Assembly: GCF_007556705.1 (NCBI RefSeq)
Contig: NZ_VJOL01000008.1
Span: forward strand, 1-64,000
DNA length: 64,000 nucleotides
Source: Tepidimonas thermarum
GTDB lineage: Bacteria > Pseudomonadota > Gammaproteobacteria > Burkholderiales > Burkholderiaceae_C
Direction of reading: 5' to 3'
Under the pieces are notes generated by a model, which did not search any database, was not told the DNA's origin, and saw only the letters and a program-made list of their open reading frames with translations. Positions 25,079 to 34,833 of this stretch are shown here, one piece after another. A program made the position numbers and the translations under genes. Each line of letters starts with the position of its first letter. Within the stretch, counting starts at the first letter, position 1.

Positions 25079-26104
25079 ATGTCAAAGACCAAGCCCGCTC
25101 CCCTGCCGCCGGATACGCTGATAGGCGGCTACCGGATCGTGCGGCTGCTCGCGGCCGGTGGCTTCGGCTTGGTCTATCTGGCGCTCGACGCCCAGGGGCG
25201 CGAGGTCGCCATCAAGGAGTACCTGCCCGCCGCGTTGGCCACGCGCGCACCGGGCGAGCTGCTGCCCCAGGTGGCACCCGAGAAGCAAGCGCTCTACCGC
25301 CTGGGCCTGCGCAGTTTTTTCGAAGAAGGGCGGGCGCTGGCCCAAATCGCCCACCCCGCGGTCGTGGGCGTGCTCAATTTTTTCCGCGAAAACGACACCG
25401 TCTACATGGTGATGGACTACCTGCAGGGCGCCTCGCTGCAGGATTTCATCGTCACCGCGCGCGGCCGGCAGCGCAAAAAGATCCTGCGCGAAGCCACCAT
25501 CCGCTCGCTGTTCGACGAGGTGCTGCGCGGGCTGCGCATCGTGCACCAGCACAAGATGCTGCACCTCGACATCAAGCCCGCCAACATCTTCATCACCGAC
25601 GACAACCGCGCCGTCCTGATCGATTTTGGCGCCGCGCGCGAGGTGCTCAACACCGAGGGCACCTTCGTGCGGCCGATGTACACCCCCGGCTTTGCCGCGC
25701 CGGAGATGTACCGGCGCACCGGCGGCGCCGGGCTGGGGCCGTGGACCGACATCTACGCCATCGGGGCGTGCATCTACTCGTGCATGCAGGGCTACCCGCC
25801 GCACGATGCGCCGCAGCGCCAGGAAAAGGACCGGCTCGTCACCGCGCTGGCACGGCTGCGCGGCCTCTATTCGAACGAGCTCATCGACGTCGTCGAGTGG
25901 TGCATGGCGCTCGACCCGCTGTCGCGGCCGCAGTCGGTGTTTGCGCTGCAGCGCGAGCTCGCGCGTGAGGCCGCGGCCGAGCCCGAGCCGACCCCGTCCG
26001 GCTGGTGGGAGCGGTTGCGCGCGCGGCTGGGGCTGGCGCAGGCGCAAGCGCCCGATGCGGCCAGCCACCAAAGCCAGCGCTCCAGCTTTTTGGAGCCGCC
26101 ATGA
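25079..26104 (+). CDS. Serine/threonine protein kinase
   Basis: A 341-residue Hanks-type kinase. The Gly-rich loop [11 protein letters not shown] and the lysine in VAIKEYLP lie near the N-terminus. The catalytic loop is [10 protein letters not shown] rather than the usual HRD, the DFG motif is LIDFGAAR, and the APE-like motif is FAAPEMY. After the kinase domain comes a charged Ala/Glu/Pro tail (about residues 300-341), with no membrane segment and no extracellular sensor, so it is cytosolic. The stop overlaps the start of the PP2C phosphatase gene (ATGA), making a kinase-phosphatase pair transcribed ahead of rph. Targets cannot be predicted from the sequence. Confidence 0.9.
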   Translation: MSKTKPAPLPPDTLIGGYRIVRLLAAGGFGLVYLALDAQGREVAIKEYLPAALATRAPGELLPQVAPEKQALYRLGLRSFFEEGRALAQIAHPAVVGVLNFFRENDTVYMVMDYLQGASLQDFIVTARGRQRKKILREATIRSLFDEVLRGLRIVHQHKMLHLDIKPANIFITDDNRAVLIDFGAAREVLNTEGTFVRPMYTPGFAAPEMYRRTGGAGLGPWTDIYAIGACIYSCMQGYPPHDAPQRQEKDRLVTALARLRGLYSNELIDVVEWCMALDPLSRPQSVFALQRELAREAAAEPEPTPSGWWERLRARLGLAQAQAPDAASHQSQRSSFLEPP

Positions 26105-27057
26105 AGTTTGCGGTCTATCAGGCCACGCACGCGGGCGGGCGCGCGCGCAACGAAGACCGCCTGGGCTACACCTACACGCGCCAGGCGGTGCTGCTGGTGC
26201 TGGCGGACGGCCTGGGCGGACACCCGGACGGCGACCGCGCGGCCGACATCGCCGTGCGCACCTTCGTGCAGGATTTCATCGACCAGGCCCAGCCCAAGCT
26301 GCGCGACCCCAGCGCCTTCCTCCAAGCCACCGTCATGCACGCCCACCACGCCATTCGCCAGGCGGCGCACAGCGACGGTCTGGACGAGCCACCGCGCACC
26401 ACCGTCGTCGCCGCGGTGGTGCAGGATGGTTGTTTGACCGCGCTGCACAGCGGCGACTCGCGCCTGTACTGGGCGCGCGGTGGGCGGCTGCTGTTGCGCA
26501 CGCGCGACCACAGCTACCACGACAAGCCCGAGCTGTTTCCACCGCAGCCGGCGGGCGTCTCGCGCAGCGTGCTCTTTACCTGCCTGGGCGCGAACACGCC
26601 CCCGCTGTACGACGTGGTGGACCCGCAGCCGCTGGCGGCCGCGGACCGCATCCTGCTGTGCTCCGACGGTTTGTGGGGCGTGATGAGCGACGACGACATC
26701 GCCGCCGGCCTGTACGGGCAGCCCCTGGCCGACGCGGTGGCGCAGCTGTCGGAGGAGGCGCTGCGCCGGGGCGGGCGCCACGGCGACAACGTCTCGCTGC
26801 TGGGGCTGGAATGGCAAGAGGACGACGACTTTCCCGCCACCCAGGTGCTCGAGCCCGAGGCCGCCACGCGCGCGCGGCCCCAGCCGGCCGCCAACCCCAC
26901 GCCGGCGCCGGGGCTGACGGCAACCGAGCTCGACGACGAGGCCATCGAGCGTACCATTGCGGAAATCAACGATGCGATCCGCCGCACCCGACGCACGCCG
27001 GCCCCGGCCAGCCCACGTCCGGGTGCGGCACCCCCTCCCAAACGGCAGACCCCATGA
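26101..27057 (+). CDS. PP2C-family protein phosphatase
   Basis: A 318-residue metal-dependent Ser/Thr phosphatase. Metal-binding motifs are visible: RNEDRLGY near residue 16, [11 protein letters not shown] at about 37-47, HSGDSRLYW, and the late [12 protein letters not shown] and GDNVSLL. The C-terminal 70 residues are Pro/Ala-rich and probably disordered, with an acidic-basic helix ([21 protein letters not shown]). It overlaps the kinase by 4 bases upstream and rph by 4 bases downstream, so kinase, phosphatase and rph are translationally coupled. It is the likely antagonist of the preceding kinase. Confidence 0.9.
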   Translation: MKFAVYQATHAGGRARNEDRLGYTYTRQAVLLVLADGLGGHPDGDRAADIAVRTFVQDFIDQAQPKLRDPSAFLQATVMHAHHAIRQAAHSDGLDEPPRTTVVAAVVQDGCLTALHSGDSRLYWARGGRLLLRTRDHSYHDKPELFPPQPAGVSRSVLFTCLGANTPPLYDVVDPQPLAAADRILLCSDGLWGVMSDDDIAAGLYGQPLADAVAQLSEEALRRGGRHGDNVSLLGLEWQEDDDFPATQVLEPEAATRARPQPAANPTPAPGLTATELDDEAIERTIAEINDAIRRTRRTPAPASPRPGAAPPPKRQTP

Positions 27058-27818
27058 CCCATGAACCCCTGGTGGCCGCCAGCGCCCAGCAGCGCCACGA
27101 CGGCCGCGCCCCCAACGAACTGCGCCCGGTGCGCATCACCCGTGGTTACACCGTGCACGCCGAAGGCTCGGTGCTGATCGAATTTGGTCGCACGCGCGTG
27201 CTGTGCACCGCGTCGGTGGAAGAGCGCGTTCCCCCGCACCAAAAAGGCAGCGGCGAAGGCTGGGTGACGGCCGAGTACGGCATGCTGCCACGCGCCACCC
27301 ACACCCGCAGCGACCGCGAAGCCGCACGCGGCAAGCAAAGCGGCCGCACGCAGGAGATCCAGCGCCTCATCGGCCGCTCGCTGCGCGCGGTGTTCGACCT
27401 GGCCGCCCTGGGCGAGCGCACCATCACGCTCGATTGCGACGTGCTGCAAGCCGACGGCGGCACGCGCACCGCCGCCATCACCGGGGCCTACGTGGCCGCG
27501 CACGATGCGGTGCAGCGTTTGCTGGCCGAGGGCAAGCTGGCGCGCTCACCGATCCGCCACCCGGTGGCGGCGGTCTCGGTCGGCATCGTCGATGGTGTGC
27601 CCGTGCTGGACCTGGATTACGTGGAGGATGCCGGTTGCGCCACCGACATGAACGTGGTCATGACCGGCGCCGGCCACTTCGTCGAGGTCCAGGGCACCGC
27701 GGAAGGCGAACCCTTTGGCCGTGACGAGCTGCACGCCATGCTCGCGTTGGCCGAGCATGGCATCCAGCAACTGGTGGCCCTGCAGCGCGCCGCGCTTGCC
27801 GGGGCTCAGGTGGGGTGA
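27054..27818 (+). CDS. rph: Ribonuclease PH
   Basis: Phosphorolytic 3'-5' exoribonuclease that trims tRNA 3' ends. The 254-residue protein includes [13 protein letters not shown] at the N-terminus, [12 protein letters not shown], the [17 protein letters not shown] motif, the [14 protein letters not shown] helix and the [14 protein letters not shown] phosphate-binding region, all intact. It ends at normal length, unlike the truncated E. coli K-12 allele. ATG 27054 overlaps the phosphatase stop (ATGA). The next gene, rdgB, follows after 4 bases, an order seen in many proteobacteria. Confidence 0.96.
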   Translation: MTHEPLVAASAQQRHDGRAPNELRPVRITRGYTVHAEGSVLIEFGRTRVLCTASVEERVPPHQKGSGEGWVTAEYGMLPRATHTRSDREAARGKQSGRTQEIQRLIGRSLRAVFDLAALGERTITLDCDVLQADGGTRTAAITGAYVAAHDAVQRLLAEGKLARSPIRHPVAAVSVGIVDGVPVLDLDYVEDAGCATDMNVVMTGAGHFVEVQGTAEGEPFGRDELHAMLALAEHGIQQLVALQRAALAGAQVG

Positions 27819-27822
27819 GGCC

Positions 27823-28452
27823 ATGACCGGATCGACCGCTCCGCGGCGGCTGGTGCTGGCCTCCAACAACGCGGGCAAACTGGCCGAATTGCAGGCACTC
27901 TTCGCCCCTTTGGGCGTGGAACTCGTCACGCAGGGCAGCCTGGGCATCCCGGAGGCGCCGGAGCCGCACCGCACCTTCGTGGAAAACGCGCTGGCCAAGG
28001 CCCGCCACGCCGCCGCCGCCAGCGGTCTGCCGGCCCTGGCCGACGACGCGGGGTTGTGCGTGGCGGCCTTTGGTGGCCGCCCTGGTGTGGACACGGCCCA
28101 CTACTGCACCCAATTCGGCTACCCCAAGAGCGACGCCAACAACGTGCGCGCGCTGCTGGAGCAGATGCGCGACGTCGAGGACCGCCGCGCCGCCATGGTC
28201 AGCACACTCGTGGCGGTGCGCCACGCCGACGACCCCGAGCCGTTGGTGGCCAGTGGGCGCGTGGAGGGTGAGATCACGCGCGCCCCGGTGGGCGACGGCG
28301 GTTTCGGCTTCGACCCGGTGATGTTCCTGCCTGCCTTCGGCTGCACCTTCGCCCAACTGCCCAGCGACGTCAAAAACGCCAACAGCCACCGCGGCCGGGC
28401 GGCGCGGGCCATGCTGGCGCTGATGCGCGAGCGCTGGTGGCCCGACGCATGA
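27823..28452 (+). CDS. rdgB: XTP/dITP pyrophosphatase RdgB
   Basis: Hydrolyses non-canonical purine nucleoside triphosphates (dITP, XTP), preventing their incorporation into DNA. The 209-residue protein shows the Ham1-family motifs LASNNAGKLAEL (residues 10-21), TFVENALAKARHAA, ADDAGLCV and GDGGFGFDPV. ATG 27823 lies 4 bases after the rph stop, and the gene ends with a 4-base overlap with hemW, so it is in the same operon. Confidence 0.95.
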   Translation: MTGSTAPRRLVLASNNAGKLAELQALFAPLGVELVTQGSLGIPEAPEPHRTFVENALAKARHAAAASGLPALADDAGLCVAAFGGRPGVDTAHYCTQFGYPKSDANNVRALLEQMRDVEDRRAAMVSTLVAVRHADDPEPLVASGRVEGEITRAPVGDGGFGFDPVMFLPAFGCTFAQLPSDVKNANSHRGRAARAMLALMRERWWPDA

Positions 28453-29687
28453 GCCACACGCCCGCAACGCCTGGCGCGCCCGCCACCGCCATCCACTGGC
28501 AGCGCCCAGGTCAGATCCGTTTGCGTGGCCTGCCCCCGCTGGCGCTGTATCTGCACCTGCCCTGGTGCCTCCATAAATGCCCCTACTGCGACTTCAATTC
28601 GCATGCCTGGGGCGCGGCCAGCGGCCAGAGCGGGCCACTGCCGCAGCGCGACTATGTGCGCGCCTTGCTGGCGGATCTGGAGGCCAGCCTGCCCCTGGTC
28701 TGGGGACGGCCGGTGGTCAGCGTGTTCATCGGTGGCGGCACGCCCAGCCTGTTCGACCCGGAGGTGATTGGCGACCTGCTGTCGGACGTGCGCGCCCGCG
28801 TGCCGCTGGCGCCCGATGCCGAAATCACGCTGGAGGCCAACCCCGGCACCTTCGAGCGCGAGCGCTTCGCGGCCTTTCGCGACGCCGGTGTGACGCGGCT
28901 GAGCATAGGCGTGCAGAGCTTCGATGATCAATGCCTGCGTGCGCTGGGCCGGGTGCACGACGCGGCGCAGGCACACGCCGCGGTGGAGGAAGCGGCGCGG
29001 TGCTTCGACACCTTCAACCTGGACTTGATGTACGCGCTGCCCGGGCAAAGCGTCGATGGCCTGGCGCGCGACCTGGCGGCGGCGCTGGCGCACGAGCCGC
29101 CTCACCTGTCCGTCTACCACCTGACGATCGAGCCCAACACCCTGTTTGCCAAGCAGCCGCCACCGTCGTTGCCCGATGACGACACCGCGTATGCGATGCT
29201 GGACCTGATCAGCGAGCGCACCGCCGCGGCGGGCCTGGCCCGCTACGAGGTCTCGGCCTACGCACGGCGGGGGCATCGCTGCCGGCACAACCTCAATTAC
29301 TGGCAGTTTGGCGACTACCTGGGCTTGGGCGCGGGCGCCCACGGCAAGCTCAGTTTTGCCGAGCGCATCGTGCGCCAGGTGCGCTGGCGCGATCCCGCGC
29401 GCTATGTGGAGCAGGCGTTGGCGGGCACGCCCGTTGCGCAGGAGCACGAGGTGGCCGCCCGCGATTTGCCGTTCGAGTTCATGCTCAACGCCCTGCGGCT
29501 GCGCGAGGGTTTTGCGTTGACGCTCTTGAGCGATCGCACGGGCTTGCCGATGAATGCGGTATCGGCGACGATCGAGCAGGCGCGTGCGCGCGGCTGGCTG
29601 ACCGTTGGCGACGACGGTTGGGTGCAGCCCACGGCGCGCGGCTTCGACTGGTTGAGCGATTTGCAGGCGCTGTTCTTGCCCGATTGA
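28449..29687 (+). CDS. hemW: Haem chaperone HemW (radical-SAM)
   Basis: A 412-residue radical-SAM protein of the HemN-like group, now regarded as a haem chaperone rather than a coproporphyrinogen dehydrogenase. The cluster motif is CLHKCPYCDFNSH (CxxxCxxC plus the extra Cys-free DF). Further family segments are VFIGGGTPSLF, LEANPGTFE, LSIGVQSFDD, DLMYALPGQS and GLGAGAHGK. The start at ATG 28449 overlaps the rdgB stop. A role in haem delivery could matter for the window's haem proteins (HoxZ cytochrome b, DosC), but this is only an association. Confidence 0.93.
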   Translation: MSHTPATPGAPATAIHWQRPGQIRLRGLPPLALYLHLPWCLHKCPYCDFNSHAWGAASGQSGPLPQRDYVRALLADLEASLPLVWGRPVVSVFIGGGTPSLFDPEVIGDLLSDVRARVPLAPDAEITLEANPGTFERERFAAFRDAGVTRLSIGVQSFDDQCLRALGRVHDAAQAHAAVEEAARCFDTFNLDLMYALPGQSVDGLARDLAAALAHEPPHLSVYHLTIEPNTLFAKQPPPSLPDDDTAYAMLDLISERTAAAGLARYEVSAYARRGHRCRHNLNYWQFGDYLGLGAGAHGKLSFAERIVRQVRWRDPARYVEQALAGTPVAQEHEVAARDLPFEFMLNALRLREGFALTLLSDRTGLPMNAVSATIEQARARGWLTVGDDGWVQPTARGFDWLSDLQALFLPD

Positions 29688-29754
29688 AGGGTCGCAGGGG
29701 CGGTTGGGCGGGCCCTCACTGCACAGCGCGGCGATCGCCGCGAGGAGGACGGGC

Positions 29755-30447
29755 ATGCTTGCCATCTACGGCACGTCAGGGCTGATGTACCGCGGTCCCA
29801 TCGAGGACCTGCGCCGCGTGTTGCCGTCGTTGCGTGCGGGGCGCCCGCGCGCGCTGCACGTGGACATCGATCGGCCGGACTTTGCCGACAGCGCGTTTCG
29901 CGTTGCTGCCGCGCCCGAGCACGGCGAGCGCCCCGCGCATGCGCTGCCGCGCCCGGCGGCGGTGGCCGTCCAAGCCTATGGCGAGGTCCAACATCCCGCG
30001 CCGCAGCGGCACCCGCTGGAGCGGGTGCGCGACGTCATGACGCGCGCGGTGGTCACCGTCACCGACACCATGCCCGTGGCCGAGGGGTGGCGCACACTGG
30101 CCGAGCGCGGACTGGGGCAGGCCCCCGTGCTCGATGCCGCTGGGCAGCTCATCGGACTGCTGACCCGCGCCGAGCTGCTCAGCGTCGAGCGGCTGCCGCG
30201 CCCGCAAGACAGCGCGCTGGTCTGGCGCGCTTTCATGGCCCAACCGCTGGCCACGGTCATGGTCACGCCGGTGCCGGCGGTCACGCCCGACACCCTGCTG
30301 CGCCGTCTGGCGCTGGTGCTGCTCGAGACCGGGCTGCCGGGGCTGCCCGTGGTGGACGAGGCGGGGGCGCTTGGCGGCTTCGTCTCGCGCAGCGACCTGC
30401 TCAAGGCCGTCGTGCACGACCCGCCACTGGACCTCTGGGCTGGGTAG
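29755..30447 (+). CDS. CBS-domain protein
   Basis: A 230-residue soluble protein. Residues about 1-85 are unassigned. Residues about 95-155 and 165-225 form two CBS repeats, each ending in the typical GLLTRAELL and GFVSRSDLL segments after VRDVMTRAVVTV and MVTPVPAVTPD. Paired CBS domains bind adenine nucleotides and act as sensors, often attached to a partner that is absent here. The start is set by GAGGAGG (29741-29747), seven bases before ATG 29755. It follows hemW after 67 bases and may be the last gene of the operon that starts at the kinase. Confidence 0.85.
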   Translation: MLAIYGTSGLMYRGPIEDLRRVLPSLRAGRPRALHVDIDRPDFADSAFRVAAAPEHGERPAHALPRPAAVAVQAYGEVQHPAPQRHPLERVRDVMTRAVVTVTDTMPVAEGWRTLAERGLGQAPVLDAAGQLIGLLTRAELLSVERLPRPQDSALVWRAFMAQPLATVMVTPVPAVTPDTLLRRLALVLLETGLPGLPVVDEAGALGGFVSRSDLLKAVVHDPPLDLWAG

Positions 30448-30534
30448 GCGACAATAGTGGCTTGCGCGGCGGCCGTTAGGGACCGCCAGATTCTTCCAGA
30501 TCGACGCCGAGCGGCCTTGCCGCCTGCCCACACC

Positions 30535-33075
30535 GTGAACGTGTCCGACACCACTACTGCGAAAGCCTCTCTCGCTGAACTCGACCAGCGCACCGGGGGC
30601 GCCTTCACCGCCCCCACCTCGGGCGAGCGTGCCGCGCGCCTGCGCACGTGGCTGGCGGGCAACCCCAGCGCCGACGAACTCGCCGAGGTCTACCGCGAGC
30701 TGGCCAGCCGCGACAAAGGGGCGGCCAAACTGGTGCGCGAGCGCCTCGACGAGTGGCGGCGCGCCAAAGCCCAGGACGAACGTGCCGCCGAGTGGGCCGC
30801 GCGCGCCGAGGCCTTGTTGCGCGCACCGCGGCTCAACCTGGCCGACGCCATGGCCTGGCAGCGTGACGCCGCCAAGGCGGGCGCCCCACTGTCGCGCGAA
30901 CCGCTGGCCGCGCTGCGCCAGCAACTGGCCGAGCGCATGAAAGCCATCGAAGACCTGCACACGCGCCTGCAGGTCGAACGGGAGGCGGCCGGACTGCTGG
31001 TGCAGCGCATCGACCTGCTCTCGACCAAGCCGCTGGCCGAGGTCCAGGCCGCGCGCGACGCGCTGGCCCAGGACGTGGCCGACTGGCACACGCGCCAGGC
31101 TGCGCTCCGCGGGGCGCCGGGCTGGAACGATCTCGACCCGCGCTACCCGGCCCAGCTCGACGCCGCGCGCCAGCAGCTCGATGCCGTGTGGCAGGCGTTC
31201 GAAGCCGCACTGGCCCAGGCCACGGCCGCGCTGGCCAATGCGCAAGCGCCCTTGCCGGGCGTGCCGGTGTGGGCCGACGAAATCCGCGCCGCCCGCGGCG
31301 AGCCCGCTGCCCCCGCCGCCGACGCCACGGTGCCCAAGGCGGTGCAGGCGCTGGCCCAGGCCGCACTGTTGCCCGCGATCGAGGCGCTCGAGCGCGAACT
31401 CGCCGAGGGCCACACCAAGGCCCTGGGCCGTTACGCCGGCGAGCTGCGCCACGCCCACAAGCTGCACGGGCGGCACGCGGGCCCCGAGCTCGACGCCCGT
31501 GCCCAAGCGGCGCTGGCCAAGGCCAAGGAACTGGAAGACTGGCAGCGCTGGCGTGCCGACCAATTGCGCGAAGCGTTGCTGGCCAAAGCGGTCGCGTTGA
31601 CCCAGGGCCCGGCGGAACAGCGCCCCACCGGCCGCAAGCTGCAAGAGGCCATCCGCCAGCTGCGCGAGCAGTGGAAGCAGACCGACCAGGGAGGGACCTC
31701 CAACCATGCGCTGTGGAAGCGCTTCGATGAGGCCTGCAACCAGGCCTATCAGGCGGTCGAGGCATGGCGGCGTGAGCTGCAGGCGCAGCAGGAAGCCGCG
31801 CAACAAGCGCGACTGGCGCTGATCGAGGAGGTCAAGGCATGGACCGCCGCCCATCCCGACAGCGAGGACTGGAAAGCGCAACTGCGCGATTTGCATGCGT
31901 TTGCCGAACGCTGGCGCCAGGGCGGGCACGTCAGCGAAAAGCGGTTTGCCGAACTGCAGGCGCAGTGGAAGGCCGCGATGGGCGCCGCCCACGCACGGTT
32001 GGAAGCCGCTCAGGCCGACAGCATTGCGCGGCGCCAAGCGCTGATCGCCGAGGCGCAGGCGCTGGCGGCGCAGCCGCGCCTGCGGCTCGACGCCGTCAAG
32101 GCCCTGCAGCAGCGCTGGCAGCAGGAGGCGCACCGCGTGCCGCTGGACCGGCGCAAGGAACAAAAACTCTGGGAAGCGTTCCGCCAGCCGATCGACGAGG
32201 CGTTTGCGCGCAAAAGCGCTGAGCGTGACAAGGCGCAAGCCGTCACCAGCCGGCTCGACGCCGCGGTGTTGGAGGCGGCGCGCGCCCTGGAGGCGGCGTG
32301 CGCGAGCGACGACGCCCAGCAGATCCGCGCGGCCATGGCGGCCCTGCGCGCGGCCGCGCAGGGCGAAGGGCAGGATGCCGAGCCGGCGCCGCAGGCCCCG
32401 GCGGCGGACGCAGCCCCGGCACCCGCTGCCCAGGCGGAGGCGGCCTCGCCTGCGCCCACCCCGGCCGCGCGCCCGCTGGTGGCGCGCCGGGGTGACGACC
32501 GACCCGGCGCAGCCCCGCCCGCAGCCCCGGCGTCGCTGGGGCGAGCGGGCGCAGCCGGCCGGGCGGAGCGCCGGCCCGAGCGCGCGCCGCGCGCCGACGG
32601 CGCGCCTCGGCCGCGCCTGGGCGATGCGGCATTTCGCGCCCAGCGGCAGGCGCTCGAACGGGCCGAAGCGCGCCTGCGCGCGCTGGCCGCGCGCGCCCAC
32701 GGTGAAGCCCTGACCGAGTTGCTGGCCGCCTGGGCCGCCCGCGACGCGGCCCGCTTGCCCGCCGCCCAGCAACTGGGCGGGCGGCAGGCCGCGGCTGCGC
32801 GCCCCGCGTGGGTGCAGGCGCTGGCACAACCCGCCAAGGCCGCGGCCGACGCAGCCGAGCCGCTGCTGCGGCTGGAAATCGCGGCCGAGGTGCCGACGCC
32901 GGCCGATCAGCTCGATGCCCGTCGTCAGCTGCAGCTGCGCCTGCTCACGCGCCGCCACGAGCCCGGCCCCGATCAGACCTGGGCACAGGACGTCGCACGC
33001 GTGCTCGTCACCGCGCACGACCCTGCCCACGAGCGTCGCCTGCAGGCCGCGCTCAAGGTGTTGTTGCGGCGCTGA
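30535..33075 (+). CDS. DUF349 domain protein
   Basis: An 846-residue, highly charged, mainly helical protein. It contains several DUF349 repeats, recognised by Trp/Phe-centred patterns such as LREQWKQTDQG...LWKRFDEAC, AQWKAAMGAAHARLEAAQ and LWEAFRQPIDEAF. A Pro/Ala-rich low-complexity linker lies at about residues 620-700. There is no signal peptide or membrane segment, so it is cytosolic with long coiled coils. DUF349 proteins of betaproteobacteria are common but have no settled function. The start is uncertain between GTG 30535 and GTG 30541. A GACAAT hexamer at about 30450 could be its -10 element. Confidence 0.8.
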   Translation: MNVSDTTTAKASLAELDQRTGGAFTAPTSGERAARLRTWLAGNPSADELAEVYRELASRDKGAAKLVRERLDEWRRAKAQDERAAEWAARAEALLRAPRLNLADAMAWQRDAAKAGAPLSREPLAALRQQLAERMKAIEDLHTRLQVEREAAGLLVQRIDLLSTKPLAEVQAARDALAQDVADWHTRQAALRGAPGWNDLDPRYPAQLDAARQQLDAVWQAFEAALAQATAALANAQAPLPGVPVWADEIRAARGEPAAPAADATVPKAVQALAQAALLPAIEALERELAEGHTKALGRYAGELRHAHKLHGRHAGPELDARAQAALAKAKELEDWQRWRADQLREALLAKAVALTQGPAEQRPTGRKLQEAIRQLREQWKQTDQGGTSNHALWKRFDEACNQAYQAVEAWRRELQAQQEAAQQARLALIEEVKAWTAAHPDSEDWKAQLRDLHAFAERWRQGGHVSEKRFAELQAQWKAAMGAAHARLEAAQADSIARRQALIAEAQALAAQPRLRLDAVKALQQRWQQEAHRVPLDRRKEQKLWEAFRQPIDEAFARKSAERDKAQAVTSRLDAAVLEAARALEAACASDDAQQIRAAMAALRAAAQGEGQDAEPAPQAPAADAAPAPAAQAEAASPAPTPAARPLVARRGDDRPGAAPPAAPASLGRAGAAGRAERRPERAPRADGAPRPRLGDAAFRAQRQALERAEARLRALAARAHGEALTELLAAWAARDAARLPAAQQLGGRQAAAARPAWVQALAQPAKAAADAAEPLLRLEIAAEVPTPADQLDARRQLQLRLLTRRHEPGPDQTWAQDVARVLVTAHDPAHERRLQAALKVLLRR

Positions 33076-33096
33076 CGGCTGGACGGTGGCCGATCG

Positions 33097-34002
33097 TCAC
33101 GCCGGTGCGGGACGGTCGGCCGGCCGCGCAAACAACGCATCCAGCAGCAGCACCAGCGCCGGGTGCTCCTCGGCCAGTCGGGCCCGGTCCACGCAGTACG
33201 CCTCGCACGCGACGGCAAAAAACTCGGCGGCCGAGGTAGCGCCGTAGGCATCCAGCCACGGGGCTGGGCCGCCAAAGCGTTCGTGCATCGCCACCCGCTG
33301 CCGGTGGGTCTCGAGTGCCTGCGTCAGCACCGCGTGCCAGTGCCGGCGCGCCTCGGTGCTGGACAGCCCCAAAAATCCGGTGGGCAACAACGGGCAGCCG
33401 TCGGCGGGCTGCCCCAGTGGTTTGCCGTGCAGGTCGATGGCGTGCGCAAATTCATGGATCACCAGGTTGTGGCCCACCCCGGTGGCGCCGGGATGCGAAC
33501 CCAGCACACGCGGCCAGGCCAACACGATGGGGCCGCCCTGCATCGCCTCGCCGGCCAAGGCTTCCTCGTACTCGTGCACCACGCCGGCATCGTCGCGCAG
33601 CCGGCGCGGCGCCACCACCTCGTCGGGGTGCAGCACGATGCCCACGAAATCCTCGTACCACGCCAGCGCGGGCAGGCCGCGGTGGCGCAGCGGCAGGCAG
33701 GCCTGCGCCGCGACGAGCAGCGCCATGCGGTCGTCCACGACCAGGCCGTGTGCGCCGCTGAACTCTTTGCGTGCCAAAAAGGCCGCGCACAGGTCGCGCA
33801 GCTGCGCCTGTTCGGCAGCGTCGAGCGTCTGCAAAAGGGGCAGGTCCGCCACCACGCGGGCCCACAGCCGATCGGGGATGGCGCGGCCGTCGCCGCGGCG
33901 GGCGCGCCAGCGCTGGCGCCGCTGCACCAGCCAGCGCCGCAGGGCGCGCCACCACCGGCCCCACGGCCCACGCGGGCGGGCCGGCACGGGTGCCGCGTTC
34001 AT
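33097..34002 (-). CDS. mtfA: Zinc-dependent peptidase, MtfA-like (M90 family)
   Basis: A 301-residue protein with the zinc-peptidase motif HEFAHAIDLHG (about residues 173-183) and the downstream conserved DAYGATSAAEFFAV, which in MtfA supplies the third metal ligand region. E. coli MtfA is shorter (about 265 residues) and modulates the Mlc glucose repressor. A basic N-terminal segment (about residues 10-40: RRWLVQRRQRWRARRG) has no clear membrane span. ATG 34002 overlaps the lpxH stop as ATGA. The same target as in E. coli cannot be assumed. Confidence 0.85.
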   Translation of the reverse strand: MNAAPVPARPRGPWGRWWRALRRWLVQRRQRWRARRGDGRAIPDRLWARVVADLPLLQTLDAAEQAQLRDLCAAFLARKEFSGAHGLVVDDRMALLVAAQACLPLRHRGLPALAWYEDFVGIVLHPDEVVAPRRLRDDAGVVHEYEEALAGEAMQGGPIVLAWPRVLGSHPGATGVGHNLVIHEFAHAIDLHGKPLGQPADGCPLLPTGFLGLSSTEARRHWHAVLTQALETHRQRVAMHERFGGPAPWLDAYGATSAAEFFAVACEAYCVDRARLAEEHPALVLLLDALFARPADRPAPA

Positions 34003-34811
34003 GCCGCTGCCGGCGCCAGCGGGCGCACCTGGCAGCCGTCGGGGGTCAGGCTGAGCACCTGCAGCCGTGGTGGTTGTGCACTGGCGTCCCAGTCGCTGAG
34101 CACCCACCGTGTGGCCCCCCCGGGCAGCGGGTGGGTGCCAGGCCGGTGGGTGTGCCCGTGGATCAGGCCGTGCGCGCCGGCGGCGGCCATCGCCGCGGCT
34201 GCCGCGTGCGCGTCCACATCGACGGGGGCGACGCCCGCTGCCCGTTGGGCGGCCTGGTGTTGCTGGCTGCGCTGGCGCAGCGCGCGTGCCTGGTGCAGGC
34301 GCGCCGCCAGCGGCTGGGCCAAAAAGCCCGCTTGCCACGACGCCGTGCGCACCTGGGCCCGAAACGCCTGGTAGTCGCGGTCGTCCAGGCACCAGGCGTC
34401 GCCGTGGCTGAGCAGCCAGCGCTGTTGGCCCCAGGTCAGCAGCGCCGGGTCGGCCAACAAGGTGCAGCCAACCGCGCTGGCAAAGCGGGCGCCGAGCAAA
34501 AAGTCGCGGTTGCCGCGCATCACGTACAGCGGCCGCCGCCGTGCCAGCGCCGCCAGGGCCGCCACCGCCTGTTGCCAAAACGCCATGTCGGCGTCGGCGG
34601 TGGGGTCGGCGCTCAGCAGGTCGTCGCCGATCCAGACGTCGAACAAGTCCCCCAGGATGCACAGCGCATCGAACGGGGCGTCGTCCACATACGCCTGCCA
34701 GGCTGCCGCCGTGGCAGCGTCGCTGGCGTGCAGGTGGATGTCGGAGACGCAATCGATGCGCCGCCATGTCGGTGGCGCATCGATGTGGCTCAGCAGGTTG
34801 GCGGTCGCCAT
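33999..34811 (-). CDS. lpxH: UDP-2,3-diacylglucosamine hydrolase LpxH
   Basis: Peripheral membrane calcineurin-like phosphoesterase of lipid A synthesis that forms lipid X. All metal motifs are present: DIHLH, GDLFDVWIGDD, GNRDF, SHGDAW and GHTHRPG. The ATG at 34811 gives 270 residues; a TTG at 34850 would add 13 residues overlapping the cyclophilin gene, so the true start is not certain. It is downstream of the cyclophilin gene with 22 bases between, and overlaps the mtfA-like gene by 4 bases. Close linkage of a cyclophilin and lpxH is common in betaproteobacteria. Confidence 0.95.
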   Translation of the reverse strand: MATANLLSHIDAPPTWRRIDCVSDIHLHASDAATAAAWQAYVDDAPFDALCILGDLFDVWIGDDLLSADPTADADMAFWQQAVAALAALARRRPLYVMRGNRDFLLGARFASAVGCTLLADPALLTWGQQRWLLSHGDAWCLDDRDYQAFRAQVRTASWQAGFLAQPLAARLHQARALRQRSQQHQAAQRAAGVAPVDVDAHAAAAAMAAAGAHGLIHGHTHRPGTHPLPGGATRWVLSDWDASAQPPRLQVLSLTPDGCQVRPLAPAAA

Positions 34812-34833
34812 CGGCCGCGCGGCAGGCGGCGCG

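Noticed and set aside
29776-33030. 1084-codon minus-strand frame opposite the CBS and DUF349 genes
   Set aside because: Composition is typical of an antisense frame (Gly/Arg/Leu/Gln). The plus-strand proteins have recognisable domains and ribosome sites.
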